NCBI GenBank assembly: GCA_025808555.1
Contig: CP075526.1
Location: 2,179,063-2,243,062 of the forward strand
Source: Anaerolineales bacterium
GTDB lineage: Bacteria; Chloroflexota; Anaerolineae; Anaerolineales; UBA11579
Direction: 5' to 3'
DNA: 64,000 nucleotides
Shown in pieces: positions 8,131 to 17,428 of this stretch. The position numbers and the translations under genes were made by a program. The notes below the pieces were generated by a model, which saw nothing but the letters and a program-made list of their open reading frames with translations, made no database searches and was not told the DNA's origin. The number at the start of each line of letters is the position of its first letter. Within the stretch, counting starts at the first letter, position 1.

Positions 8131-9384
8131 CTAAGCCCTGGCTGCCTTATTGGCATACTTTTTACCTTTGAGCTTGTACATTTTCATGTCCGCCAGGCTC
8201 ACCAGTTTGTCAGGGTCAGTTTCGTCGTCGGGGAAAACGGCCACACCGCAGCTGGCCCCGATCTGCACTGGTTGCTTGCTAATGATGAATGGCTGGCTTA
8301 GTGTGGCTTCGATCGCAGTAGCCACTTTTTGTGCTTCGTTGCGCACGATCAAGTCTTCCAAAATAATGCCGAATTCATCGCCACCCAGGCGCGCCAGAGT
8401 GTCAGTAGTGCGAAGTGTTTCGCGAAGCCGTTTGGCAACCGCTTTTAACAATAGATCACCCATGGCATGGCCATGCATGTCGTTGACTTTCTTGAAGCCG
8501 TCAAGATCAACAAAAAGCACCGCCAGCTTTCGATTGCTTCGTTTGGCGCGTTCGAGCGCACGCCACAAAGCCTCTGGAAACATGGAGCGGTTGTAGAGCC
8601 CGGTCAACTCATCGTGAGTGGCCTTGTGATATAGCTCCACTTCCGTGGCCTTGCGAACACGGATATCTCGTCCAATGGCCTGGTAATGCAAGGGAATTCC
8701 TTGGCTATTGGAAAACACGCCCGCGTCAACCTCAGCTGGAATGCGCTGCCCCTCTTTCGTGAGGTAAGTGCGCTCATAGATTGGCAGACGCGCCCTGTTG
8801 CTAACGGCATTGGTCACCCGGGTGGTGAGGTCGTCTTGCTCTTCTGGCACAACTACTTTGCGGTATGAGGCGTTAATGAGCTCTTTACGTTTATATCCCA
8901 GCAGGAGAAGGGCTTCATCATTCACATCCAGGATGATGAGATCCAGATCCGTAATGAAAACCATATCCGTGGTTCGGTCAAACAAGCCTCTAAAGCGCGC
9001 CCTAGCAATCTCGGATTCGGCCAGTTGTGCCGCGAGTTTGTTACGGAGATGGAATCCGTTGGCAAGAAAGTAGGTGACCGTGGCCATGACGATATGGGTA
9101 GCCACCAATTCCAACCGCGCCTGGGGATGCATTGACTGGCCCAGATCCAGCAAAATCAGGTAGTGAGGCACGGCGAGCATGAACGCGGTAAATGCACCAG
9201 GGTATGGGCCAAGCCAAATACCCCAAAAAATACAGGGCACCAGCCCCACTGCCAGGCCTACTGTACCGACATAGCCATACAAGATTGGAACAACGGGAAG
9301 ATAGAGAAGTAATACCAATACAGCTACCAACCACTTGCGTAGCCGCCCCCCCTGTGTATGTCTAGCGTTTAATAAGTTTTCCAT
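8131..9384 (-). CDS. Membrane-anchored PAS-GGDEF diguanylate cyclase
   Basis: About 417 residues from ATG 9384. Four or so N-terminal membrane helices form a sensor-like module. A PAS domain follows (RFRGLFDRTTDMVFITDLDL onward) with a PAC segment ending IGRDI. The C-terminal cyclase domain has the intact active site RLGGDEFG. RTTD lies five residues before GGDEF and matches the RxxD product-inhibition site. It should make cyclic di-GMP at the inner membrane in response to an unknown signal. Upstream in-frame starts exist (9474, 9507), but they would overlap the region needed to express the divergent CNNM gene. Confidence 0.92.
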   Translation of the reverse strand: MENLLNARHTQGGRLRKWLVAVLVLLLYLPVVPILYGYVGTVGLAVGLVPCIFWGIWLGPYPGAFTAFMLAVPHYLILLDLGQSMHPQARLELVATHIVMATVTYFLANGFHLRNKLAAQLAESEIARARFRGLFDRTTDMVFITDLDLIILDVNDEALLLLGYKRKELINASYRKVVVPEEQDDLTTRVTNAVSNRARLPIYERTYLTKEGQRIPAEVDAGVFSNSQGIPLHYQAIGRDIRVRKATEVELYHKATHDELTGLYNRSMFPEALWRALERAKRSNRKLAVLFVDLDGFKKVNDMHGHAMGDLLLKAVAKRLRETLRTTDTLARLGGDEFGIILEDLIVRNEAQKVATAIEATLSQPFIISKQPVQIGASCGVAVFPDDETDPDKLVSLADMKMYKLKGKKYANKAARA

Positions 9385-9497
9385 CAGACCAGAAAAACTA
9401 ACTTGGGTAGGGCTTGTGCTATTATCGTGAAAATTCTTTGTTTTGTACAGATAAACTGATATGGCTATGCGCATATTAGTTTTGGAGCATACCGCTT

Positions 9498-10781
9498 TTG
9501 GTAACAACCGAGCTCATTGTTATTGTCATCCTTATCCTAGTGAACGGCTATTTTGCCGCAGCCGAACTGGCCTTGGTCACCTCTCGCAAGCATCGCCTTA
9601 AAATCATCGCCGACCAGGGCGACAAAGCTGCAACTGAAGTTATCAAGGTCAAAGAACGCCCTGGCCATATCCTGGCCACGGTGCAGGTGGGCATCAGCCT
9701 GGTCACCTCTTTGGCATCGGCATATGGTGGAGCTTCCATCGCGCCGATCCTCGCGACATGGTTTGCACGAGTGCCGGCTTTGCAGGCGTATGCGCAGCAA
9801 TTGGCCTTGTTGCTGTTGGTGCTGATGATTACGTATGTCACGTTGATTATCGGCGAGCTGGTGCCCAAGCAGCTTGCTTTGCGCAATCCTGAGCGCATGG
9901 CCACACGTCTGTATCGCCCGCTGAAGTGGCTGGAAAAACTAACTTCTCCTCTGGTGAAACTGCTGTCCATCTCAACAGACGCCATTCTGCGGCTGTTGCC
10001 CCGCAGCGCGAACTCCCCAAGCACAAGCTCAGAAGAGATCGAGCAGCTGCTGCAACAAGGCCGAGCTGAAGGCGTATTCCAACTGAGCGAAGCAGTATTT
10101 GTAAGCGGTGTTTTTGAGTACGGTGACCGCCAGGCCCATGATGTGATGACCTCGCGCACAGAAGTTGCCGCGCTTGATGCCTCGCTGAGCCCAAGAGAAG
10201 CGCTCAACCAGGCCGCGGAACGCGGTTTCTCCCGCTATCCGTTATATGAAGGCAATCTAGACAACGTAATTGGCTATGCGCATATCAAAGATCTCATCTG
10301 GGGGGACGATACCATTGCGATCAAGGACCTTGCGCGGCAAGTGGTATTGGTGCCAGAAAGTGCTACTCTGCCTGATATCTATAAGCGCCTGACCACCGAG
10401 CGTTCGCAAATGGCAATCGTGCTCGATGAACATGGAGGCACTGCGGGTTTACTAACTCTGGAAGATGTGCTCGAAGTTATAGTTGGCGAAATCAACGACG
10501 AGTACCAAGTCAGCCGCGGCGACATCAACCCGTTGGGTAAAGGGACCTGGTTGGTAGCAGGCGCTACACCAGTGGACGAGCTCAGTGATGTGATTGGCGT
10601 GCAGATCGAAGAAGACGAAGCCTACAACACGGCCGCCGGTCTAGTGATGGCCCTGCTTGGCCGGATTCCTAATGTGGGCGAAGTAGTGCAATACGAGAAC
10701 CTCAGCTTCACCGTGCGCCAAATGAACAAAATGCGGATCGAGCTGTTGCTTGTCCAGCGCGTGCTGCCAATTCAGCAATAA
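9498..10781 (+). CDS. CNNM/CorC-HlyC family protein (DUF21, CBS pair, CorC domain)
   Basis: A 427-residue protein with an N-terminal DUF21/CNNM membrane domain (NGYFAAAELALVTSRK at residues 14-29, then further helices to about 145). A CBS pair follows (MTSRTEVAALDA; GYAHIKDL; VLDEHGGTAGLLTLEDVLE), then a C-terminal CorC/HlyC domain. Bacterial relatives take part in magnesium or cobalt efflux, and 'hemolysin' is an old label. The start is TTG at 9498, supported by GGAG at 9484-9487 and by family N-termini. It is divergent from the cyclase gene. Confidence 0.92.
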   Translation: MVTTELIVIVILILVNGYFAAAELALVTSRKHRLKIIADQGDKAATEVIKVKERPGHILATVQVGISLVTSLASAYGGASIAPILATWFARVPALQAYAQQLALLLLVLMITYVTLIIGELVPKQLALRNPERMATRLYRPLKWLEKLTSPLVKLLSISTDAILRLLPRSANSPSTSSEEIEQLLQQGRAEGVFQLSEAVFVSGVFEYGDRQAHDVMTSRTEVAALDASLSPREALNQAAERGFSRYPLYEGNLDNVIGYAHIKDLIWGDDTIAIKDLARQVVLVPESATLPDIYKRLTTERSQMAIVLDEHGGTAGLLTLEDVLEVIVGEINDEYQVSRGDINPLGKGTWLVAGATPVDELSDVIGVQIEEDEAYNTAAGLVMALLGRIPNVGEVVQYENLSFTVRQMNKMRIELLLVQRVLPIQQ

Positions 10782-10816
10782 AGCGATTTTTCTAGCCCGC
10801 CCGCTTTTAGCTTGCC

Positions 10817-10844
10817 TTGACATTCATTTACAATCGATTATATT
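10817..10844 (+). promoter_or_regulatory. Sigma-70 type promoter for the LacI-family regulator
   Basis: TTGACA (10817-10822), a 16-bp spacer and TATATT (10839-10844). The predicted start is near 10851, some 25 nt before the TTG start codon. A direct repeat ACTAACACGC follows at about 10846 and 10862 and could be part of an operator. Confidence 0.75.
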
Positions 10845-10875
10845 TACTAACACGCGTAACTAACACGCTTTAGCT

Positions 10876-11904
10876 TTGACCAATAACAGAGTTACCAGCC
10901 ACGACGTTGCTAAAGCTGCGGGTGTCTCCCGGGCTACTGTTTCTGTTGTGCTTAATAACCTGTCGGGTATCGCCATCAGCGAGGCAACCCGCCAACGAGT
11001 GCGCGATGTCGCCAAGCGGCTCAATTACTCACCAAACTCTGCCGGCCGCAAGCTAGCCAGCGGCAAATCCAACACCATTGGCCTGGTGCTGCGCCAGTCA
11101 CCTGAACAGGTATATGCAGACGCTTTTCTCACACGAGTTATGTTCGGCATAGAGCAAGCCGCGATGAAACATGGATACCACGTGCTACTGAAGCAGGTTG
11201 ATCCAGCTGACCCGGTTGGCTATAGCCACCTGGTCAGCGAGAACCACGTGGACGGCATCATTCTGTCTGGTCCGCGCCAGGACGACCCTGATCTCTTGCG
11301 CCTGATGCAGGATGGCGTGCACATCATGCTGCTGGGCCAGATGCCCGGCAGCCTCATCCCCTTCGTGGATATTGACGCTACGCGCAGTGCGGAGCAGGCA
11401 GTACGCCACCTGGTGCAATTGGGCCACACACGCATTGCCATCATCACCAACGCCAACCTGAGCTACACATCTGCCCGGCAGCGCCGCCTTGGCTACCAGA
11501 ACGCTTTGGAACAAGCCGGGCTGCAAGTGGATGAGAGCTATGTCAAAGAAGGCAATTACACCCCCGGCAGCGGCCTGGCAGCCATGAACGAATTGCTCAC
11601 CCTGCCCACCCCGCCCACAGCAGTATTCGTGGCAAGCGATGTTGTGGCCCTGGGGGCCATGCTGGCGGCCAAGAACGCCGGCCTGCGCATTCCGCAGGAC
11701 ATGGCATTCGTCGGCTTTGACGACATCGCATTGGCCGAGTTCTACGACCCCCCGCTCACCACCGTGCGCCTGCCGGGCTACAAGCTGGGCATGATGGCGT
11801 GTGAGCGTTTACTCCACTTGCTGAAATGGGGCAAATTGGATCAGCCTGGCTATCTATTCGAAACAGACCTCGTCGTTCGTTCATCAAGCATCGCCACGTC
11901 ATAA
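10876..11904 (+). CDS. LacI family transcriptional regulator of the sugar-uptake locus
   Basis: A 342-residue repressor. The N-terminal helix-turn-helix (SHDVAKAAGVSRATVSVVLNN, residues 8-28) and the hinge-helix region with ALASG-like KLASGKS are clear. A periplasmic-binding-protein-like sensor domain follows (VDGIILSG; FVASDVVALG; FVGFDDIALAEFYDPPLTTV). It probably represses or activates the downstream alpha-glucoside transporter and TreS-like gene in response to a sugar. The start is TTG at 10876, the only one that gives a normal LacI N-terminus. No clear palindromic LacI operator was found before the lipoprotein gene. Confidence 0.93.
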   Translation: MTNNRVTSHDVAKAAGVSRATVSVVLNNLSGIAISEATRQRVRDVAKRLNYSPNSAGRKLASGKSNTIGLVLRQSPEQVYADAFLTRVMFGIEQAAMKHGYHVLLKQVDPADPVGYSHLVSENHVDGIILSGPRQDDPDLLRLMQDGVHIMLLGQMPGSLIPFVDIDATRSAEQAVRHLVQLGHTRIAIITNANLSYTSARQRRLGYQNALEQAGLQVDESYVKEGNYTPGSGLAAMNELLTLPTPPTAVFVASDVVALGAMLAAKNAGLRIPQDMAFVGFDDIALAEFYDPPLTTVRLPGYKLGMMACERLLHLLKWGKLDQPGYLFETDLVVRSSSIATS

Positions 11905-12029
11905 TCCTGATTTTTGAAAGCATGCCACTTCACAAAAAAGGAGGTACTGTCGCTAGAAACCGAAACTGAATGCGTCTAAGCTATAAGGCGCGTGCTTCAT
12001 TGAGTCACTATCCGGAAGGAGAAGTAAGT

Positions 12030-13361
12030 ATGTCCAAGCATTTGAAGTTTTTTCTTGCACTGACCGTGTTCAGCCTGATCCTGGCTGCCTGCGGCGCCGG
12101 TGCGCCCGCCCCCACAGAAGCCCCTGCTGAGCCGACGATGGCCCCCTCCACTGATGCGCCGGACGAGCCTATGGACGACATGTGCTACGGCGCAGCCCCT
12201 GGCGATGAGGTCACCATTCTCTACCAATGGTCTGGCGCCGAGGAAGAGAGCTTCCACGCTGCCATTGCCCCGATCGTGGAGGCCTGTGGTTTGACCATCG
12301 TCCCCGAGTCTTCACGTGATCAGGCTCTGCTGGAAACCCGCATCGAATCAGGTGACGCATGGGATCTGGTGTTCTGGCCCACCGTTGGCCCGATCGGCTC
12401 CTATGGCGACCAACTGGTCGCTCTGGACAGCCTGGGTGCGGATGCAGGCAACTACGCCCCCGCCTGGATGGCCACTTCGGGTAGCGGCTGGCTGGGTGTA
12501 GCGGTCAAGGCCGACCCCAAGTCCATCGTGTGGTACAGCCCGGTTAACTTTGACGCGTTTGGCTACAGCGTTCCCACCACGTGGGATGACTTTGTCGCCC
12601 TGGCTGACCAGATGGTTGCCGACGGCAATGTTCCGTTCTCCATGGGCTTTGAAAGCGGTGATGCCACCGGCTGGACCGCATCCGACTTCATCCAGGACAT
12701 TCTGCTGGCCACCCAAGGCAGCGCGTATGTGAATGGCATCCTGGATGGCTCGATCGCCTACAATGACGCCGGGGTTGCCGCTGCGTATGAGATCTACAGC
12801 GGCTGGGCGACTGACCCGGCTTACGCCGTTGGCGGCGCCGAGGGCTCGCTGAGCACCGGCTTCCTGGATGCGATCATCAAGCCCTTCGGCGATCCGCCCG
12901 AGGCGATGATGGTCAAGCAGTCTGGCTTTGCTGGCGGCGTAGTTGCTGACCAGTACCCCGAGCTTGAATTCGGCACTGACTTCAGCTTCTTCCACTTCCC
13001 CGGCGCCGATGGCGTGCAGGGCGGTGCGGACTGGATGATGGCCTTTGCCGACACGCCGGCGGTGCGCGCCATTGTGGCGTACCTGACCAGCGCCGAGGGC
13101 GGCGCCCACTGGGCCGCCACTGGCTTTGGCCTGTCCCCCAACAGCGGCTCGGCCGGCAACTATGCTGACCCGATCAACGCTGCTTTGGCTGATGTGCTGG
13201 CTGGCGCCAGCGCTGCCACGCCTGACATCGGCGACTCCATCCAGCCCAGCTTCGGCTCGGCTGAGTGGCGCGCCATCGTGGACGTGGTGAGCGGCGCTTC
13301 CAGCATTGACGCCGCACTGGCGGGTGCAGCTGAAGCTCAGGCTGCCGACCAGGGCAACTAG
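12030..13361 (+). CDS. Sugar ABC transporter substrate-binding lipoprotein (alpha-glucoside type)
   Basis: A 443-residue family-1 solute-binding protein. The signal peptide ends in the lipobox LAAC (Cys near residue 21), followed by an Ala/Pro/Thr/Glu-rich linker typical of Chloroflexota lipoproteins. The mature domain contains YQWSGAEEESF, WDLVFWPTVG and PTTWDDFVALADQM, as in AglE-like binding proteins. ATG 12030 is supported by GGAAGGAGAAG 8-17 nt upstream; an earlier in-frame ATG at 11970 would place residues before the signal peptide. It is anchored on the outer face of the membrane and feeds sugar to the two permeases that follow. The ATPase is not in the locus, as is common for this class. 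Confidence 0.93.
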   Translation: MSKHLKFFLALTVFSLILAACGAGAPAPTEAPAEPTMAPSTDAPDEPMDDMCYGAAPGDEVTILYQWSGAEEESFHAAIAPIVEACGLTIVPESSRDQALLETRIESGDAWDLVFWPTVGPIGSYGDQLVALDSLGADAGNYAPAWMATSGSGWLGVAVKADPKSIVWYSPVNFDAFGYSVPTTWDDFVALADQMVADGNVPFSMGFESGDATGWTASDFIQDILLATQGSAYVNGILDGSIAYNDAGVAAAYEIYSGWATDPAYAVGGAEGSLSTGFLDAIIKPFGDPPEAMMVKQSGFAGGVVADQYPELEFGTDFSFFHFPGADGVQGGADWMMAFADTPAVRAIVAYLTSAEGGAHWAATGFGLSPNSGSAGNYADPINAALADVLAGASAATPDIGDSIQPSFGSAEWRAIVDVVSGASSIDAALAGAAEAQAADQGN

Positions 13362-13372
13362 CGCAACACAAC

Positions 13373-13404
13373 AAAGGCCCCAGGGCAGATGCCCTGGGGC
13401 CTTT
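13373..13404 (+). terminator. Strong hairpin between binding-protein and permease genes
   Basis: A 15-nt perfect stem (AAAGGCCCCAGGGCA with its complement) has a very short loop and no T tract. It is more likely to stabilise the 3' end of the lipoprotein mRNA or attenuate read-through than to end transcription fully. Confidence 0.7.
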
Positions 13405-13447
13405 GGCACCTGGCGGCGCCAGGCTGCAAGCGGAGAGGAGACCTCTT

Positions 13448-14407
13448 GTGAGTGAGCGCATTCCCAACATCATGCGGCAAGGCCGCATAGCGCCATGGTT
13501 GTATCTGGCGCCAGCTCTTATCATTATTCTGGTTTACATTGTTTATCCAGCGTTCAATACTTTCTACCTCAGCCTGCTGGACAAAGATTCGCTGAACTGG
13601 GCATCCAGCGCCTGTGTACAGGGCCGCCCCTGCTGGGGCATTTTTGAGAACTATCGCTACGCCTTGACCAGCGAATTAGATACGACCAGTGCCGCCACGA
13701 TATGGCGTACGTTCTGGATCTCATCCTTTGGCAATAATCTCAAATGGATCCTTGGCCTCGTCACCGGCGCAGTTGCGCTTGGCCTGCTGATGGCCGTGCT
13801 CTCGGACAAGGTGAAGTACGAGTCATTGGCCAAATCGGTCATTTTCCTGCCAATGGCGATCTCGTTCGTGGGCGCGGGCGTGATCTGGAAGTTCGTCTAC
13901 CACTTCGGCACCGACAATACCCAGATCGGGCTGCTGAATGCGATCGTGCGCGGGCTGGGCGGCGAACCCATCTCGTTCATGACGCGCATCCCGCTCAACA
14001 CCTTCATGCTGATCGTTGTAGGCATCTGGATGTGGGCGGGCTTCTGCATGGTCATCCTCTCGGCAGCCATCAAGAGCGTGCCGTCCGAACTGCTGGAAGC
14101 CGCCCGCATGGACGGCGCCACCGAGTGGACCGCCTTCTGGAAGATCACGGTCCCCGTCATCCTGCCGACCATCGTAGTGGTCATCACTACGATGGTGATC
14201 AATACGCTCAAGATCTTTGACGTCGTATTCGTGATGACCGGCGGCAACTACAGCACGGATGTGATCGCCAACCGCATGTATGCAGAGATGTACGTCAACC
14301 AGCAAACCGGGCGCGGCACCGCCGTGGCGATGGTGCTGGTTCTGGCGATTATTCCCTTTATGTATCTCAACATCAAACGCTTCAGAGAACAGGAGGCTAT
14401 GCGCTAG
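13448..14407 (+). CDS. Sugar ABC transporter permease 1 (MalF/AglF type)
   Basis: A 319-residue inner-membrane permease with six helices. The EAA loop that docks the ATPase is LLEAARMDGATEWTAFWKI near residue 217. The first helix (ALIIILVYIVYPAFNTF) is followed by an outer loop with FENYRYAL, as in AglF-like proteins. I chose GTG 13448 because GGAGAGGAG lies directly before it; the open frame extends upstream into the hairpin. It sits between the lipoprotein gene and the second permease, 14 nt before the latter. Confidence 0.93.
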   Translation: MSERIPNIMRQGRIAPWLYLAPALIIILVYIVYPAFNTFYLSLLDKDSLNWASSACVQGRPCWGIFENYRYALTSELDTTSAATIWRTFWISSFGNNLKWILGLVTGAVALGLLMAVLSDKVKYESLAKSVIFLPMAISFVGAGVIWKFVYHFGTDNTQIGLLNAIVRGLGGEPISFMTRIPLNTFMLIVVGIWMWAGFCMVILSAAIKSVPSELLEAARMDGATEWTAFWKITVPVILPTIVVVITTMVINTLKIFDVVFVMTGGNYSTDVIANRMYAEMYVNQQTGRGTAVAMVLVLAIIPFMYLNIKRFREQEAMR

Positions 14408-14421
14408 CGCATAGAGACACC

Positions 14422-15609
14422 ATGAGCGAACGCATGAAACGCTTCCTGGCCAGCCTGCCCTTGCATGTCATTGTGATCGGCATGGTGGTGCTCTGGCTGC
14501 TGCCCACCCTTGGCCTGCTGGTCACCTCATTCCGCCCTGTGCAAGACGCCAACACCAGCGGGTGGTGGACCGCATTCTCGGCCCCCAAGGCTGGCGCCGA
14601 GTACACGGAATTCTGCGCCGGCTGCCATGGGCCAGAAGGCGACGCGATTCCGAGCGCGGATTTTAGCGATCCGGAGTACGTGGCGCTGTTTCGCCGCTCG
14701 GTGCAGCTGGCCGCCACCTTCAACAACACGTTGCCGGATGGCAGCATCCATGTGCCCGAGGACGAGCGCCCCACTACACAACAGCTCGCCGACATCTTGA
14801 CCCAGATACGCGGCTTTGCCGGCGTGGAAGAGCGCCCGCGCTTCACCTTGAACAACTATGTGGATGCGCTGGTGGGCTACCGCGGGCGCACCAGCTATGC
14901 TGAGGACTGCGCTGCAGGCACACAATCCACCGATCTGACCTGCGATTTCGCAACCGACCTGGGCAACAGCCGTGGCATGGCTCGGGCTTTCGTCAATACG
15001 CTCATCGTCACCATCCCGGCCACCATCTTGCCGCTGATCTTCGCCGCCCTAGCAGCCTATGCCTTCTCGTGGCTGCATTTCCCCGGGCGCATGTGGCTGT
15101 TCGCGTTGCTGGTTGGTCTGCAGATCGTGCCACTTCAGATGACCCTGGTGCCGATATCCAAGCTGTATCAGCAACTTGGGCTCGGTAGCACCTTCCTGGG
15201 CGTGTGGCTATTCCACACGGGCTTTGGCCTGCCGTATGCCATCTTCCTGATGCGCAACTTCATCGGCTCGCTGCCGCGCGATCTGTTCGAGTCCGCCTAC
15301 CTGGACGGCGCAAGCCACTGGACTGCCTTCACACGCCTGGCGCTGCCGCTTTCGCTGCCGGCGTTGGCATCATTGGCTATTTTCCAGTTTCTGTGGGTAT
15401 GGAACGATCTGCTGGTAGCGCTAGTGTTCCTCTCTGGCCGCCAGCCGGTGCTGACCTACCAGATCAACGGGCTTGTGCAATCCCTGGGCGGCGGCTGGCA
15501 CTTGCTGACCGCCTCGGCCTTCCTCTCAATGCTGCTGCCGATGATCGTCTTCTTCGGCTTCCAGCGCTTCTTCGTGCGCGGCCTGCTGGCCGGCGCGGTC
15601 AAGGGATAG
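14422..15609 (+). CDS. Sugar ABC transporter permease 2 (MalG/AglG type) with an inserted cytochrome-c-like segment
   Basis: A 395-residue permease, about 100 longer than usual. Helix 1 (residues 14-36) is followed by TSFRPVQDANTSGWWTAFSAP, typical of AglG proteins. An inserted segment of about residues 57-138 then contains a haem c motif, CAGCH (Cys65, Cys68, His69). Cytochrome-like features follow: DPEYVALF, LPDGSIHVPEDERPTTQQLADILTQI. At the place of the usual axial Met there is His110. The canonical permease resumes at RFTLNNYVDALVG; two further Cys (163, 174) lie before helix 2. The EAA loop is LFESAYLDGASHWTAFTRL. The insert lies in the first outer loop, where cytochrome c is matured. 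ATG 14422, 14 nt after permease 1. The permease call is firm; haem binding is predicted. Confidence 0.9.
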   Translation: MSERMKRFLASLPLHVIVIGMVVLWLLPTLGLLVTSFRPVQDANTSGWWTAFSAPKAGAEYTEFCAGCHGPEGDAIPSADFSDPEYVALFRRSVQLAATFNNTLPDGSIHVPEDERPTTQQLADILTQIRGFAGVEERPRFTLNNYVDALVGYRGRTSYAEDCAAGTQSTDLTCDFATDLGNSRGMARAFVNTLIVTIPATILPLIFAALAAYAFSWLHFPGRMWLFALLVGLQIVPLQMTLVPISKLYQQLGLGSTFLGVWLFHTGFGLPYAIFLMRNFIGSLPRDLFESAYLDGASHWTAFTRLALPLSLPALASLAIFQFLWVWNDLLVALVFLSGRQPVLTYQINGLVQSLGGGWHLLTASAFLSMLLPMIVFFGFQRFFVRGLLAGAVKG

Positions 15610-15646
15610 GAAGCAACAGCCAGCTGATTTAGAATTCTGTCCCTAC

Positions 15647-15754
15647 GTCTTTGCGAGGCGCCGCGAAGCGGCGCAGAAGCAATCCCCGAGCTGAATGGAA
15701 AAGCTTGGGGATTGCTTCGCTTCCACTGCATTGCAGTGCATCGCTCGCAAAGAC
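15647..15754. repeat. Nested palindromic intergenic repeat (cruciform type)
   Basis: Outer arms GTCTTTGCGAG and CTCGCAAAGAC bound the element, with inner arms GAAGCAATCCCC and GGGGATTGCTTC. Within the arms lie small hairpins GCGCCGC-GAA-GCGGCGC and CACTGCATTGCAGTG. It resembles the mobile 'cattgcgag...gaagcaatcccc' family seen between genes in many bacteria. It fills most of the spacer between permease 2 and the TreS-like gene. Confidence 0.85.
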
Positions 15755-15799
15755 TATCTCAATGCATCTGAGTATTTGGACTCCGGAGTAACCTGTCTC

Positions 15800-17428
15800 A
15801 TGCAACCCACACCCCTTTGGTACAAAGACGCCATCTTCTACGAGCTCTACATCCGGGCTTTCAAGGACAGCGATGGCGATGGCCACGGTGACATCCGTGG
15901 CGTGATAGAAAAACTGGACTATCTTCAAGACCTGGGCATCAACTGTATTTGGCTGTTGCCGATGTTCCCCTCCCCCCTCAAGGATGATGGCTACGATGTA
16001 GCCGACTTCTACAACATCCATCCTGACTACGGCACTCTGCACGATTTCAAAGAGCTGGTGGACGAGGCGCACAAGCGCAGCATTCGCGTAATAGCTGACC
16101 TGGTGCTTAACCACACCTCTGACCAGCACCCGTGGTTCCAGGAGGCGCGCAAAGGGCCAGACAATCCCAAGCACGACTATTATGTCTGGAGCGATACCCA
16201 GGACAAATACCAAGACGCACGAATCATCTTTTTAGACACCGAGGATTCCAACTGGAGCTGGGACGAAGAAGCCAAGCGCTACTACTGGCACCGTTTCTAC
16301 TCTTCACAGCCCGATCTGAACTACGACAACCCGGAAGTTCAGGATGCAATGATGCATGTGGCCAAGTTTTGGCTTGATCTAGGCGTCGATGGGTTCCGCT
16401 GTGATGCAATCCCCTATTTGATTGAGCGTGAGGGTACCAACTGCGAGAATCTGCCAGAGACCCATCTATATCTTAAAAAGCTACGCCAGTTTGTGGACGA
16501 AAATTTTCCTGACAGTATTCTGCTGTCGGAAGCCAATCAATGGCCGGAAGATGTGCGCGAATACTTCGGCGAAGGGGACGAGATGCACATGGCCTTTCAT
16601 TTTCCGATCATGCCAAGGCTCTTTATGGCTATGCGCAGGGAAGACACCACGCCTATTCGAGAGATCCTGGAACGTACACCCGAGATCCCGCCAAATGCCC
16701 AATGGTGCACGTTCCTACGCAACCACGACGAACTCACTCTGGAGATGGTCACTGAAGAGGAGCGTCAGTGGATGTGGGAGCAATACGCACCAGAACCACG
16801 CATGCGCCTCAATCTTGGCATCCGCAGGCGCCTCGCACCGCTACTGGACAACGATTTCAGGAAGATCACCCTTGCGAACTCCCTACTTTTTACGTTGCCC
16901 GGCTCGCCAATATTGTACTACGGTGACGAGATTGGCATGGGCGATGACATTTGGCTAGAGGATCGCAATGGCGTTCGCACTCCAATGCAATGGAGCAAGG
17001 GTAACCAAGCTGGTTTCAGCCCCAGCGCCACGGCATATTCGCCGGTAATCGATTCTGCTCCTTATGATCCGACGCATGTGAACGTTGAAGACCAAATGAG
17101 TGATTTAGCCTCGCTTTACTACGTGACAAAAAACATGATTGCGATGCGCAAAACCCACCGCGCCTTTGGCTGGGGCAGCTTTGAATGGGCCAACACTTCG
17201 CACCCCACCCAAGTGGCCGCGTATTACCGCCGCCATGAAGGCGAAGAGCTACTGATCCTCAACAACTTGAGCAGTCAGGAAATTGACTTGTGGGTAGAGA
17301 TCCCGGATCGGCCGCTGTTCTTCCCGCCGCCCAATCTGTTCACGGGTCGCGCCACGGGCGAGCTTGTCGATGGCCGCCTAAGCCTGAAGCTGGCCGGCCA
17401 CGGCTACGAATGGCTTAAGCTGACGTAG
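15800..17428 (+). CDS. treS: GH13 alpha-glucan enzyme, trehalose synthase-like (maltose alpha-D-glucosyltransferase)
   Basis: About 542 residues with the TreS-type start [24 protein letters not shown]13 conserved regions are [26 protein letters not shown] (nucleophile Asp), [12 protein letters not shown] (acid/base Glu) and [12 protein letters not shown] (third Asp). TreS interconverts maltose and trehalose in the cytoplasm. This copy lacks the C-terminal maltokinase fusion seen in some species. ATG 15800 follows GGAG at 15784-15787. Downstream of the alpha-glucoside transporter it probably acts on imported di- or oligosaccharide. Other GH13 subfamilies with the same fold, such as oligo-1,6-glucosidase, are less likely given the N-terminus. 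It overlaps the convergent arsC-like gene by 14 bp. Confidence 0.85.
   Translation: MQPTPLWYKDAIFYELYIRAFKDSDGDGHGDIRGVIEKLDYLQDLGINCIWLLPMFPSPLKDDGYDVADFYNIHPDYGTLHDFKELVDEAHKRSIRVIADLVLNHTSDQHPWFQEARKGPDNPKHDYYVWSDTQDKYQDARIIFLDTEDSNWSWDEEAKRYYWHRFYSSQPDLNYDNPEVQDAMMHVAKFWLDLGVDGFRCDAIPYLIEREGTNCENLPETHLYLKKLRQFVDENFPDSILLSEANQWPEDVREYFGEGDEMHMAFHFPIMPRLFMAMRREDTTPIREILERTPEIPPNAQWCTFLRNHDELTLEMVTEEERQWMWEQYAPEPRMRLNLGIRRRLAPLLDNDFRKITLANSLLFTLPGSPILYYGDEIGMGDDIWLEDRNGVRTPMQWSKGNQAGFSPSATAYSPVIDSAPYDPTHVNVEDQMSDLASLYYVTKNMIAMRKTHRAFGWGSFEWANTSHPTQVAAYYRRHEGEELLILNNLSSQEIDLWVEIPDRPLFFPPPNLFTGRATGELVDGRLSLKLAGHGYEWLKLT

Noticed and set aside
11905..12029. LacI operator before the sugar-binding lipoprotein
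   Set aside because: TGAA-N10-TTCA near the GCATGC at about 11920 is only half symmetrical, and no second copy lies near the treS-like gene. Too weak to list.
12348..13409. A 353-codon open frame on the minus strand
   Set aside because: It is antisense to the sugar-binding lipoprotein gene, which has a signal peptide, lipobox and family motifs. The antisense product matches nothing and arises from codon bias.
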